Positions 1-9,900 of a stretch of DNA of 64,000 nucleotides are shown one piece after another (within the stretch, counting starts at the first letter, position 1; every line of letters begins with the position of its first letter). The DNA comes from Corynebacterium kroppenstedtii (GTDB lineage: Bacteria > Actinomycetota > Actinomycetes > Mycobacteriales > Mycobacteriaceae): positions 6,124 to 70,123 of the forward strand of contig NZ_QFRA01000009.1 in assembly GCF_003243515.1 (NCBI RefSeq). The letters are read 5' to 3'. A model generated the notes under the pieces. It was not told the DNA's origin. It did no database searches and was given only the letters and a program-made list of their open reading frames with translations. The translations under genes and the position numbers were made by a program.

Positions 1-495
1 CGACGCACGCGTCAAATTCAACCCCACACTCACCGGGTGGCCGTCGCGAACATCACACACTTTCGCTTCCAGGCGGCTCAAGATACGCAATGTCTGGGCA
101 TTCCCCTCAAAACCCCCACAATCCTGCGCAAGCTCGTCCAAAGCCCGCTCCCCGTTGTGGCCATAGGGCGGATGCCCAATGTCATGACTAAGACCCGCCA
201 ACTCAGCCAAATCAGTGTCCACCCCGAGCCCCGCGGCAATGCCTCGACTGATCTGGGCCACCTCAAGGCTATGGGTTAACCGAGTTCGCGGCGTATCCCC
301 CGTCTGCGGAGTGACCACCTGCGTCTTATCCGCTAACCGGCGCAACGCGGCGGAATGCAGCACCCGGGCGCGATCCCGATCAAAATCATCCCGCATCTCC
401 GGCGTAGACCCCCCCAGTTGAGCACCCTTCGGCCCCTCCATCACCCGGCGCTCATAATCCCGCTCTGAATACGGGTACACCTTCCGCAATCTCAT
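1..495 (-). CDS. dgt: deoxyguanosinetriphosphate triphosphohydrolase-like protein (partial)
   Basis: The first 165 codons of an HD-domain dNTP triphosphohydrolase, which cleaves dGTP and other dNTPs to nucleoside plus triphosphate and helps control nucleotide pools. It runs off the left edge, so the C-terminal part is missing. The N-terminus has the family pattern RDRARVLHSAALRRLADKTQV, followed by RTRLTHSLEV and LSHDIGHPPYGHNGE. The last two supply the His and His-Asp metal ligands of the HD domain. Start is ATG at 495. The YdcF-type gene ends 30 bases upstream in the same orientation, so the two may be cotranscribed. In actinobacteria dgt usually sits near dnaG and glyS, which fits glyS at 4.3-5.7 kb. 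Assignment to the family is firm; the substrate preference is inferred. Confidence 0.9.
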   Translation of the reverse strand, partial: MRLRKVYPYSERDYERRVMEGPKGAQLGGSTPEMRDDFDRDRARVLHSAALRRLADKTQVVTPQTGDTPRTRLTHSLEVAQISRGIAAGLGVDTDLAELAGLSHDIGHPPYGHNGERALDELAQDCGGFEGNAQTLRILSRLEAKVCDVRDGHPVSVGLNLTRAS

Positions 496-525
496 GCCCG
501 CTATTGTCCCACTACACGCCGCACA

Positions 526-1206
526 TCATTCGAGGCGCGCCTGCTTCAACAAATCCTCTACACCTTGCTCAGACATCACATTGGACCGATGCGTCGCCTG
601 ATAAAAAATCAAACCACCAGTCTCATACAGAATCCCCGAGAACTGCGCATCACGCGACCACACCGACGGCCCGTGGCGCGTGGACACTGAATGCGTCGCA
701 AATCCTTGATCCCGAACCATCGTCCGAGCGCGCAACGCATGCCACGGATCGGTCACTACCACCGCCGAGGACCAATGACGTTTCTCGTTATGCGAATACT
801 CCACAAAAGCCCGCGCAGAAGTCAAAGTATCCGAGCCACCACTGATGGGAACGATTGCCGATGACGGCACACCCAGCTTTTCCAAATACATCTTGCCGGC
901 CTCAGCCTCAGTGTACTGGTCCCCCTCCTGTTTACCGCCCAATGTTGCGATAACGGGAGCAGTACCCTCCTGGTACATCGTGGCGGCCTTGTCTAGGCGG
1001 GCGGCAAACCATTCACTCGGCGTCCCGTTGTACTGCGCGGCCCCCATCACCACGATCACATCAGAGGGCGTGTCGTCATCATGGCGGGCAAACTGCCAAA
1101 TCCTCAACGCCGTGCCGCAGACCAACACAGCGGTGATCAACACAGCACCAACCACCACACGCCAGAGAGTCCGGCCCAACCAATGCCCCACACGTCCTCC
1201 ATCCAC
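526..1206 (-). CDS. YdcF/SanA-like (DUF218) membrane-anchored protein
   Basis: A 226-residue protein with one N-terminal membrane segment (about residues 15-38, rich in V/A/L) followed by a DUF218 domain. Landmarks are DVIVVMGAAQYNGTPS near residue 48, the acidic GDQYTEAEAGKMYLEKLG segment and VVVTDPWHALRARTM. These are typical of the YdcF/SanA family, envelope proteins of unclear biochemical role linked to barrier function in E. coli. The annotated start is GTG at 1206. A GTG at 1191 has a GGAGG four bases before it and may be the real start, giving 221 residues. It lies divergently from the TPM-domain gene at 1290 with an 83-base gap, and just upstream of dgt. Confidence 0.8.
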   Translation of the reverse strand: MDGGRVGHWLGRTLWRVVVGAVLITAVLVCGTALRIWQFARHDDDTPSDVIVVMGAAQYNGTPSEWFAARLDKAATMYQEGTAPVIATLGGKQEGDQYTEAEAGKMYLEKLGVPSSAIVPISGGSDTLTSARAFVEYSHNEKRHWSSAVVVTDPWHALRARTMVRDQGFATHSVSTRHGPSVWSRDAQFSGILYETGGLIFYQATHRSNVMSEQGVEDLLKQARLE

Positions 1207-1271
1207 GACCGCCAGGTACAGCCCGCTAACCTACACCCAAACACATGCGTGCAGGCAAACACTCTACAGTT

Positions 1272-1289
1272 TTCTCTATTCTTTAGATC
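1272..1289 (+). promoter_or_regulatory. probable -10 box of a leaderless transcript
   Basis: TATTCT at 1277-1282 ends seven bases before the ATG at 1290. That puts transcription start at or next to the start codon, so the mRNA would be leaderless, which is common in corynebacteria. No good Shine-Dalgarno sequence precedes the ATG, and the -35 region (GCAAAC at 1254-1259, 17-base spacer) is weak. The call rests on -10 similarity and spacing only. Confidence 0.4.
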
Positions 1290-3536
1290 ATGGCAGCCAT
1301 CCAGAACGACCACTACACCACTGAGCACACCACCCACGTCGCCCATTCGGCGAACACCTCCCACAGACGTGGTGTGCGGCTCACTGCAACCGCAGCCGCG
1401 CTCACACTCACGGGCGGAGTGCTGCTGGGCAGCACAACCATGCCCGAAGCCTCAGCTCAGGTGGCACAAACCGCGCAGACCAACGTCGTCGCTCAAAGTG
1501 ACTCCACAGGATCAAACACCGACACCAGCGGTTCCAGTGTGGCCACACGCGAACGTATCAATGACAGCGTTGGGGCCCTCACCGACAGTCAGAAGAAAGA
1601 CCTGACGGATAAAATCAAAAAGCTACAGGTTGACGATGACATCGCCATGACCGTCTACATCGCCAACAGCTTCGGCAACATGTCGGGGAAAGAATGGGCA
1701 CACGAACGGTACCAAGAAAATCCGCAGTCCAACGTGCTTATCGTGGCTTTCGACGTTACTAAGCGCACGCAGGGGGTGTACGGCGGGCGGAACGTCGGCA
1801 ATGCCGTGACAAAGAAAACGTACGAGGCCGCCAAGGAACCACTCGCGGAGGATACCCCCGACTGGAATACCGTCATCACTGACAAGATCGACGCCGCGAA
1901 GGATGCGAGTGACAATTCGGCGGCACTGTTCTGGCTGGGCGGTGGGGCTATTGCCATCATCGCTGCCGGTGGCGGTGTGTGGTACATGAACCGGCGACGC
2001 ACGAAGAAGCAACAGGAAACGATGGTCAAGGATGCCCAAACCATCAATCCGGATGACACAACGTCGCTTAACGAATTGCCCTACTCCGTGTTGGAGGAAC
2101 GCGCACAGGAGGAGCTGACGAGCACGGATGCGTCGATTCGGACAGCCGACGACGAACTCCGGCTGGCCATTGCGGAATTCGGTGAAGACCGGGCGCGGCC
2201 CTTCATCCGGGCCATGGATCACTCGAAGCGGACCCTGGAGAGAGCGTTCCAGCTTCGCAGCAAAATTGATTCGGGGACAGTGCGTTCTGAAGAAGAGCGC
2301 AAGGCCATGCTTGTGGATATCGTGAGCTCATGTGGGCAAGCCGACCGCGGCCTCGATAAACAGTCCGACGAGTTCTCGCGCCTTCGCGGGCTGCTCATCG
2401 ATTCGGACCGACGGCTCGACGAGCTCACCCAACGCATTGTGTCGCTTCGTGCACGGCTGCCTGAGGCGTCATCAACGCTGAGCGAGCTGCGCACGAAGTA
2501 CGCATCCGATGCTCTGGCTTCCATCGCTGACAATGTTGACATTGCCACCGAGCACCTGGATAACGCCGAGCGGGCCGTCGATAGGGGCCGTGCCCTCGCC
2601 CACCAACCTGCAGGTGAACAGGGCGGACTCGTGGAATATATCCGCACAGCGGAAATGACCACCGGCCAGGCCGACGACCTCCTCACCGATATCGAGCAGG
2701 CCGACGAGCGCATTGCCGAGGCCCGGAGCAATATTCGCTCCCTCATTGACGAGATCACTGAGGAGCTGACCGAGGCCGGGAAGCTTCGCGCGCGGGCAAG
2801 TGCTCAGGGGGCGCAATTCGACTTCGACAAGATGGATGCCATTGCGACCGAAGTATGGGATGCTGTGGAGGATGCGCGCGCTATCGACGCGCCGACGGGG
2901 ACGTCGGCGGCTGCCGTTACTACGGGTGGCGAACCGGACGAAAGTGGATCAACCAGCGCGAAGAGTGGAGAACTAGCACGAACCAGTGCTGACCCTCTGG
3001 CGATGTACAAGCGGTTGTTGGAGGTGGATGAAAAACTCGACGCGCTGCTCGAACAAGCGCGTGACTCTGATCGCGACCGTAACCGGGCGCTTCGTGTTTT
3101 CGATCGGACGCGCGATGATGCCGCCGCGCAGATTGAGGCAGCGGATAGTTTGATCTCGACTCGTGGTCAGGCTGTCGGCACACAGGCGCGAACTCTGCTC
3201 TCTGACGCTCAACGACAATTGAGCCAGGCGCAGTCGCTGCGGACTAGTGACACGCGACGTGCAATCTCGGAGGCACGCCACGCTGGCGAGTTAGGCAGGC
3301 GGGCTGAACAAGCAGCGCGCAACGATATCGATGACTTCACTCGACGCAATCAGAGTTACTTCGGCGGTGGCGGCAACGGCGGCGCCTTCATCGCCGGAAT
3401 GTTGATCTCGTCGCTCTTCCACGGCGGTGGCCACTACGGAGGGTACGGAAACTACGGCGGCGGATTCGGTGATGGATTCGGCGACGACTTTGGTGGTTTC
3501 AGCGACGGAGGCAGCGGATTCGACGGAGCGTTCTAA
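1290..3536 (+). CDS. TPM-domain membrane protein with coiled-coil and Gly-rich tail
   Basis: 748 residues. A signal-peptide-like hydrophobic stretch (about 28-50, ending near ASA) leads to an extracytoplasmic TPM domain at about 78-205 (RINDSVGALTDSQKKDLTDK, NVLIVAFDVTKRTQGVYGG). A single membrane helix follows at about 212-232 (ALFWLGGGAIAIIAAGGGVW), then a basic MNRRRTKKQ stop-transfer segment and a long, charged helical/coiled-coil cytoplasmic region at about 250-690. The C-terminus (about 693-748) is a low-complexity Gly/Phe/Tyr/Asp tail with repeated GGY and GDGFGDDF units. TPM-domain proteins with this layout are common in Corynebacterium; the function is unknown, with possible roles in envelope or photosystem-type repair known only in distant homologues. 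The gene stands alone and is divergent from the YdcF-like gene. Confidence 0.8.
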   Translation: MAAIQNDHYTTEHTTHVAHSANTSHRRGVRLTATAAALTLTGGVLLGSTTMPEASAQVAQTAQTNVVAQSDSTGSNTDTSGSSVATRERINDSVGALTDSQKKDLTDKIKKLQVDDDIAMTVYIANSFGNMSGKEWAHERYQENPQSNVLIVAFDVTKRTQGVYGGRNVGNAVTKKTYEAAKEPLAEDTPDWNTVITDKIDAAKDASDNSAALFWLGGGAIAIIAAGGGVWYMNRRRTKKQQETMVKDAQTINPDDTTSLNELPYSVLEERAQEELTSTDASIRTADDELRLAIAEFGEDRARPFIRAMDHSKRTLERAFQLRSKIDSGTVRSEEERKAMLVDIVSSCGQADRGLDKQSDEFSRLRGLLIDSDRRLDELTQRIVSLRARLPEASSTLSELRTKYASDALASIADNVDIATEHLDNAERAVDRGRALAHQPAGEQGGLVEYIRTAEMTTGQADDLLTDIEQADERIAEARSNIRSLIDEITEELTEAGKLRARASAQGAQFDFDKMDAIATEVWDAVEDARAIDAPTGTSAAAVTTGGEPDESGSTSAKSGELARTSADPLAMYKRLLEVDEKLDALLEQARDSDRDRNRALRVFDRTRDDAAAQIEAADSLISTRGQAVGTQARTLLSDAQRQLSQAQSLRTSDTRRAISEARHAGELGRRAEQAARNDIDDFTRRNQSYFGGGGNGGAFIAGMLISSLFHGGGHYGGYGNYGGGFGDGFGDDFGGFSDGGSGFDGAF

Positions 3537-3625
3537 CGCGCCCCAGCGGTCGCCTGTGGCCCGGCCGCCGGTGTGACCACCTTCGCTTCTCGGCTACCAC
3601 CTGGCTGTTATGTGGCCATATGTTC

Positions 3626-4321
3626 TTACAGCAAGAGCACCAACAACATAAACGGCAGGAGCACGATCAGCAGCACCGTCCACATCCAGGTGCTCGCGAC
3701 TAACTGTGACTCCAACTGCATCCGGGCAACCCACGCCAGAAACACTTGTTGTTCGGTGGTCATCGCCGACTCCTGGCCGGACTCTAACTCAACAACCACG
3801 TGCCGGACACCACGATTACCGCCGGTGAATTGCCCTAATTTCGTCTCATCGGGCGTCTCAAACACGAAGTCCAGTTTGCCACAGTTGACGATATTAACCG
3901 CGGGTACGCCCTCCGAGGTGCCACGAGGTTCAGACGCGACAGCGCTGTCCGGAGCAGGATCGGCAGAAGGCGTCTCTGCGCTACCCATGTCGAGGGCCAC
4001 GCGCTTCGCACGCCCGATCTGCCCTTCTTTCCCCTCGCGCTGAGATTGCGGATCAGCGTGGAAATTCTGCCCATCAGGCCCTGAGGCGGACAGCCTTCCC
4101 TTCGTGTGTGGAACAAATGTCCACTCGGGCCACGATTCAGGATCCGCACTCGGCTCAGAGGATGGCTGGTCGCCTCCTCCCGTCGCAGCGCCGGATGGTT
4201 TCACCCGCGCCGATGTCAGCTCCCTCGACTGGGAAAACCGCGCGATTAATCCGTCGTCACGGAAAAGATCCAGGTGGGCAACGCCACCGTCTTCTTGACG
4301 AGGACCCCACGATAGTTTCAT
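3626..4321 (-). CDS. hypothetical protein with C-terminal membrane anchor
   Basis: A 231-residue protein of no recognised family. The N-terminal 60 residues look folded (KLSWGPRQEDGGVAHLDLFRDDG). A Pro/Ser/Glu-rich middle follows, then a second ordered part at about 135-210 (NIVNCGKLDFVFETPDETKLG, GVRHVVVELESGQE), and a very hydrophobic C-terminal helix (about 212-231, VLLIVLLPFMLLVLLL) that would anchor it in the membrane with the bulk cytoplasmic. Its ATG follows the glyS stop codon directly (TAAATG), so translation is almost certainly coupled to glyS. The role is unknown. Confidence 0.7.
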   Translation of the reverse strand: MKLSWGPRQEDGGVAHLDLFRDDGLIARFSQSRELTSARVKPSGAATGGGDQPSSEPSADPESWPEWTFVPHTKGRLSASGPDGQNFHADPQSQREGKEGQIGRAKRVALDMGSAETPSADPAPDSAVASEPRGTSEGVPAVNIVNCGKLDFVFETPDETKLGQFTGGNRGVRHVVVELESGQESAMTTEQQVFLAWVARMQLESQLVASTWMWTVLLIVLLPFMLLVLLL

Positions 4322-5704
4322 TTAGCACCCTGCCAACCGCTCAGCCAGGTAACCCTGCAACTTGTCAATGCTGACGCGCTCCTGCTCCATCGTGTCGCGC
4401 TCACGGACAGTCACCGCGTGATCATCCAGCGTGTCAAAATCGACGGTCACACAGAACGGCGTACCGATCTCATCTTGACGGCGGTAGCGCCGGCCAATCG
4501 CACCCGAAATGTCATAGTCAACGTTCCACAAACCGCGCAGATCATGCGCCACCTTCTCCGCCGTCGGCGTCAACGTGTCCTTCTTCGACAGCGGCAGAAC
4601 CGCCACCTTCACCGGAGCCAGGCGGCGATCCAGACGCAACACCGTGCGCTTATCCACGCCACCCTTGGCGTTGGGAGCTTCATCCTCGTGGTAAGCGTCG
4701 ATAAGGAAGGCCATCAATGAGCGCGTCAGGCCAAACGACGGCTCAATGACGTACGGAACATAGCGCTCGCCGGTGGGCTGATCAAAGAAACTGAGGTCTT
4801 CGCCCGAGCCCTTAATGTGGCTCTGCAGGTCAAAGTCGGTGCGGTTCGCAATACCCATGAGCTCACCCCAGCCCGAGCCAGCGAAACCGAACTGGTACTC
4901 CAGGTCGATCGTCCGATCGGAATAGTGAGCGCGCTCATCCTCCGGAACATCGGACTTCCGCAAGTGATCGGGATCAATGCCCAGGTCAACAAACCAGTTC
5001 CAGCAATCCTCAACCCAGCGATCAAAGTGCTGCGGGGCATCAGCAGGCGGAACGAAATACTCGATCTCCATCTGCTCAAACTCGCGGGTCCGGAAAATGA
5101 AGTTCCCGGGCGTGATCTCATTGCGGAACGCCTTGCCCAACTGGCCAATACCGAACGGTGGCTTCTTGCGGGACGTCGTCTGAACATTCTTGAAGTTCAC
5201 GAATATGCCCTGGGCCGTCTCCGGTCGGAGGTAATGCAGCCCCTCTTCATTGTCGACGGGACCGAGGTAGGTCTTCATCAAGCCGGAGAACATCTGCGGC
5301 TCCGTCCACTCCCCCGGCTGTCCGGTCTCTGGATCGGGAACATCTGCAAGACCGTTAGCCGGCGGGTGGCCATGCTTGGCCTCATAGGCCTCGATGAGGT
5401 GGTCAGCACGATACCGCTTGTGCGTGTGCAAAGACTCGACCAGCGGATCGGTGAAGGTCTTCACGTGGCCCGAAGACACCCAGACTTCACGCGGAAGAAT
5501 AATGGACGAATCCAGGCCCACCATGTCCCCGCGAGACTGAACAAATGTCCGCCACCACTGCTTCTTGATGTTTTCCTTCAGTTCAACGCCGAGCGGACCG
5601 TAATCCCACGCCGACCGAGTTCCCCCGTAGATTTCACCACTCGGATACACCAAGCCCCTGCGTTTACACAGGTTCACCACAGTGTCAATTACCGATGCAG
5701 CCAC
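4322..5704 (-). CDS. glyS: glycyl-tRNA synthetase
   Basis: Class II aminoacyl-tRNA synthetase of the single-chain (alpha2) type that charges tRNA-Gly. Visible signatures include CKRRGLVYPSGEIYGG at the N-terminus, TRSAWDYGPLGVELKENIK, ETAQGIFVNFKNV, the motif-2 segment FRNEITPGNFIFRTREFEQM, and motif 3 EPSFGLTRSLMAFLIDAY. It ends with an anticodon-binding domain (VAVLPLSKKD to DTLDDHAVTVRERDTMEQ). I place the start at GTG 5704, because AAGGAGA lies five bases upstream and the 460-residue product then begins VAASVIDTVVNLC, as in homologues. A longer open frame to 5884 adds only sequence unlike the family. Its stop abuts the ATG of the downstream membrane-protein gene. Confidence 0.95.
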   Translation of the reverse strand: MAASVIDTVVNLCKRRGLVYPSGEIYGGTRSAWDYGPLGVELKENIKKQWWRTFVQSRGDMVGLDSSIILPREVWVSSGHVKTFTDPLVESLHTHKRYRADHLIEAYEAKHGHPPANGLADVPDPETGQPGEWTEPQMFSGLMKTYLGPVDNEEGLHYLRPETAQGIFVNFKNVQTTSRKKPPFGIGQLGKAFRNEITPGNFIFRTREFEQMEIEYFVPPADAPQHFDRWVEDCWNWFVDLGIDPDHLRKSDVPEDERAHYSDRTIDLEYQFGFAGSGWGELMGIANRTDFDLQSHIKGSGEDLSFFDQPTGERYVPYVIEPSFGLTRSLMAFLIDAYHEDEAPNAKGGVDKRTVLRLDRRLAPVKVAVLPLSKKDTLTPTAEKVAHDLRGLWNVDYDISGAIGRRYRRQDEIGTPFCVTVDFDTLDDHAVTVRERDTMEQERVSIDKLQGYLAERLAGC

Positions 5705-5894
5705 GCAAATCTCCTTGTACTTCACACGACGCGGTACGCCGAACGACGCGTTCTTCACTTCCGGTACATTCTGCGTCATGCGCCCGGCAATCAGCCGTCG
5801 ACGCACCACACATAATCGCGTCCACCAGCCTAGCCCACAGACACGACACGTCCACACACGGACACAGAAGAACCCGCTTGTCATAGGCTCCTAA

Positions 5895-5907
5895 TAGAAT
5901 TGTCTTT
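5895..5907 (+). promoter_or_regulatory. probable -10 box of a leaderless transcript
   Basis: TAGAAT at 5895-5900 ends seven bases before the ATG at 5908, the right distance for transcription to begin at the start codon. No Shine-Dalgarno is present. TTGTCA at 5878-5883 is too close (11-base spacer) to be a standard -35. Confidence 0.35.
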
Positions 5908-6798
5908 ATGGCTTCATTACTTAACGTTGTACCCAGCGCGATAAAAGACCGTTTCTCATCAAAAAAGCACTCTGACAAGCAGTCCGACGACGAGCTCGAT
6001 GTCGACGAGAACGTCGAGAATGACAACCTCGAGAATAAAGAAAAACCGTCGAGGATCCTCTCCGCTGTCGAACGCGCCGCAGAAATACAGGTGAGACCCA
6101 TTGCGCGTTATGTCCACATGGTGAAATCCAAGCATGAAGGGGATAGCACCGCCCAAGTCCAAGAAGTCATTAATAAGCACTTCCGACGCCTCGCGACGAC
6201 GACAGGGGTGGGTGCTGGAGCATCAGCTGCCGTCCCCGGTGTTGGCACGCTTGCATCCTTAGGTGTTTCGACGGGCGATGCGTTCTTATTCCTTGAGCTC
6301 ACGACGTGGTACACGCTGTCCTCGGCGTACCTTCGCGGAATCGACATTTCCCGTCACAAGGACCGCACGGCGCTCGTTTTGCTCGCGATCAATGGGTCGT
6401 CGGCAAACGAAGCCATTGCGACAGTGTTGGACAGCGGAAACGTTTTCCGCTTGAGGTCTTTGAGCCAGCCCGCGGTGGGGCAGGTCAATAACCAGCTGGC
6501 CTCGATGGCGCTCAAGAGGATCCGTAGACGGGCTGCCACCAGCATGGTTGCCAAGGCTCTTCCGCTGGGCATTGGCGCTCTCATGGGCGGCACCCTCAAC
6601 AGGAAAATTGCCTCGAAAGCCATCGAGCACGTCAGCGCAACACTAGGCGACCCGCCGCTCGTGTGGCCCGACACTACCCGTGCCCTGGAGCAAGGTGACT
6701 CCGGAACATCCGACGCTGCCACGGCGTTAGAAAACGCATGGGAAAAAATGGCCCAGAGCGGCGACGACAAGAGCGACGATAAGAGCAGCAGCGACTAA
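5908..6798 (+). CDS. conserved actinobacterial protein with Gly/Ala-rich hydrophobic core (EcsC-like?)
   Basis: 296 residues. The first 60 are highly charged and probably disordered (DELDVDENVENDNLENKEK). A helical region with a Gly/Ala-rich hydrophobic segment follows at about 95-125 (TTGVGAGASAAVPGVGTLAS), then LELTTWYTLSSAYLRGID and a second Gly-rich segment at about 210-230 (LPLGIGALMGGTLNRKIASK). The tail is acidic (DDKSDDKSSSD). The arrangement resembles EcsC-family proteins, but I cannot assign it firmly. Homologues are commonly annotated as hypothetical proteins. A peripheral or membrane-inserted role is likely from the two glycine-zipper segments. It lies divergently from glyS and upstream of the ABC exporter on the same strand. 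Confidence 0.65.
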   Translation: MASLLNVVPSAIKDRFSSKKHSDKQSDDELDVDENVENDNLENKEKPSRILSAVERAAEIQVRPIARYVHMVKSKHEGDSTAQVQEVINKHFRRLATTTGVGAGASAAVPGVGTLASLGVSTGDAFLFLELTTWYTLSSAYLRGIDISRHKDRTALVLLAINGSSANEAIATVLDSGNVFRLRSLSQPAVGQVNNQLASMALKRIRRRAATSMVAKALPLGIGALMGGTLNRKIASKAIEHVSATLGDPPLVWPDTTRALEQGDSGTSDAATALENAWEKMAQSGDDKSDDKSSSD

Positions 6799-6941
6799 CG
6801 AACAAACGCTAACAATCATTAGAAGCAAGGAACACGACAACGACGAACACCGAGGACACCTCCACTGGCGCCGTCGCCAGTGAGAAGACTGATGCCGAAA
6901 CCCCACGGAAGCATGATCTACGTGGACTTTTCCGCGTATGC

Positions 6942-9900
6942 ATGATTCACCCGTACTACACGTGGGGAGCGATGGCGGCCACGTTGGCCATCACCATCGC
7001 AGAAATCTTGATTCCGCTTGTCACCGCACGGGCCGTCGACACAGCGACGGAGCAAGCGCGCCCGACCGCCTTGTGGTCATGGATAACCTCGTCGACCGGG
7101 TGGACGCCACTGACCGCGGTGATCGTTGTCATGGTGGTCATCGCGCTCTTGCGGTACGCGTTCCAGTTCTCGCGACGCTACCTAGCAGGACAGATGAGCC
7201 AGTGGGCCCAGCATGAGCTCAGAATTCGTGTCCTTGGCAGCCTTGTTCGCCTGGGCGGTAAGGATCAAGACAACATCCGCACGGGGCAAGTTGTCTCCCG
7301 TTCGATTTCCGACCTCAACATGGTCCAGGGGCTCCTCGCGATGTTTCCGCTCGCCGCAGGGAGCGTCGTTAAGTTTGCCATCATTCTCGTGGTCATGTTC
7401 ACACTATCGTGGCAGATGTCGCTGGCTGCGGTGATCGTGACGCCGATCCTGGTCATCGTCGGTTTGTGGAGTAAGCGCTCGATTTTCGCGTCGACCTGGA
7501 CGGCCCAGCAGCAGGCCGCGAATGTCGCTACGCATGTTGAGCAAACCGTGACAGGTGTGCGGGTGGTTAAGGGGTTCGCGCAGGAGGAGCGCGAGATCAC
7601 CACTCTGGACAAACTGGGCCGGACGCTGTACGCGCTGCAAATGCGCGCTGCCCATCAACAGGCGAAGTTCTTGCCGACGCTTGCTGAGCTGCCGAACCTG
7701 GCATTGGTGGCCAATGTAGCGATCGGTGGTTGGCTAGCGTTGAACGGTCACATCACCATTGGTATTTTCCTTGCGTTTTCGACGTATTTAACGACGCTGA
7801 CCGGTATTTGCCGCATGTTGTCCAATATGGCGATCTCGATGCAGATGGCCTTGTCATCCGTGTCCCGCGTCTTCGACGTTGTCGATCTGGAGGCGGATTC
7901 TGATCCCGCTTGTCCCTCGCGTATTCCGGACGGTCCACTGGGGATTTCCTTCGATAACGTGTCTTTCTCCCAGCCACAGACAGACGTGGATACGCCAACG
8001 GACATTGATAGTGAGCCGTCGGACAGTAACTTGGCGAACTCGTCGGACGCGTCAAAACCCGCGGGCGAGCGTATTCTCAACCACTTCTCCCTAGACATTG
8101 CCCCTGGCGAGACCACTGTGCTGGTCGGCCCGCCCGGCGCGGGTAAAAGTATGCTCGTCCAGCTCGCGGAGGGGTTTTATCCGGCCTCAGAGGGGTCAAT
8201 TCGATTAACAACCTCGGGGCGCCCCTCCCCTGCACACGACGGCACCCATGAAGGCACCGGCGTCGATGGCGACGATAGTGACGTCGGCGCTGGCGTCGGC
8301 ACGTACGAATCCCCCGTCGGCCGATCTGGATCCGACCACGAGTCTGTCGATATTACGGATATTCGGAAATGCGATCTACGGCACGCGGTCTCCGCGGTCT
8401 TCGATGAGCCCTTCCTGTATTCGCGGTCTGTGCGTGAGAACATTGCGCTGGCGAACCCGCGGGCAACGGATGAGGACATCATCTCCGCAGCTAAGGATGC
8501 CAGCGCCCATGACTTCATCATGGAGCTGGAGGACGGCTACGACACGGTCGCTGGGGAACGCGGCCTGACGTTATCGGGCGGGCAGCGGCAACGTATTGCG
8601 CTCGCACGGGCCCTGGTCTCTGGTGCGCGCGTGCTTATTTTGGACGACGCGACCTCGGCTATCGACGCCACGACCGAAGCAGCCATCATCGCAGCGTTGA
8701 AGGCGCGGAAAGGGTCCATCACGCTGCTCCTTATCGCGCACCGCCATTCCACTCTTGCGTTGGCGGACCACATCACACTCGTTGAGGCCGGCACTGTCAC
8801 CGCGTACGGAACCCTGGACGAACTTCAGGGGTCGAGCCCGCACTTTTCCGAGCTCATGGCCTTGCCGTGCCACGACGCCGACGCATCCGTCGTCCCGTTC
8901 GATGACGGAGATGAACCGGACTTAGCGACGCTGTGGCCCACGGATCAGGACATGGATGAGCCCGGCGCGGCAGCCACCGCGGGAGATGACCTGTCCGCAT
9001 CGGGGGCCGCGCTGGCTGGCAGTGGCCTAGGCGCTGGCCTGGGTCAAGGAAGCTCTGCCGCCGGGATGCCTGCCACTCCTAAGGTGCTGGCGATGGTCGA
9101 GAGGCTCTCCCCCGCTACCGAACAGCCCAAGATTGACGCGGAATCGTTCCGCAATGACTCAACGCCGTTCAGTTTGCGCGGGTTACTTGGCACGGTGAAG
9201 TGGCTACTCATCGCGATCATCGCCACGTTATGCGTCTTGGTCACTGCCGACGTCGTCTTCCCCACCCTCGTGCGTCACGCCATTGACGCCGGCGTCGGCA
9301 ATAAAGATACGGGCGCTCTGGTCACCGCGACCGTGTTGGGGCTGATTATCGTGGTAGCGGCATGGATTGCCAGCACGATCAACACCATTTTGACGTCGCG
9401 GGCGGGTGAACGGCTGCTGTATGGGCTCCGTTTACGGTCCTTTGCTCATGTTCAGCGGCTCGGATTCGATTACTTCGAGACGACTCAATCCGGTCGGATC
9501 ATGACCCGCATGACCACCGATATCGACTCCCTGTCGAAGTTCCTCCAAGAGGGCTTGGCCCAGGCCATCGTGTCGGGGGCGACCTTGATCGGTGTCAGCA
9601 TCATGTTGCTGGTGACTGCGCCTCGCCTGGCGTTGGTTGCACTGACGTCGTTACCCATTGTCATTGTGGCCACGGTGATTTTCCGGCGGATTTCGTCGCG
9701 GTTGTATTCGGAGGCTCGCGGCCAAATTTCGACGGTAAATGCGGATTTTCAGGAGCTGGTTAATGGCATCCGCACCTCGCAGGTGTACAACCAGCAGGAC
9801 TCCGATGTCGAGCGTTTCACGCATAGTGCGCTGGAATATCGGCGGTTGCGTATGCAGGCGCAAACCGTGGTCTCCATTTATTTCCCTGGCATTAATGCGC

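Noticed and set aside
4817..5815. 332-codon open frame antisense to glyS
   Set aside because: Lies wholly over the well-supported glyS gene and its leader, with no family similarity.
5705..5884. N-terminal extension of glyS to 5884
   Set aside because: GTG 5704 has an excellent ribosome site and yields the usual 460-residue length; the extension is Cys/Arg-rich nonsense.
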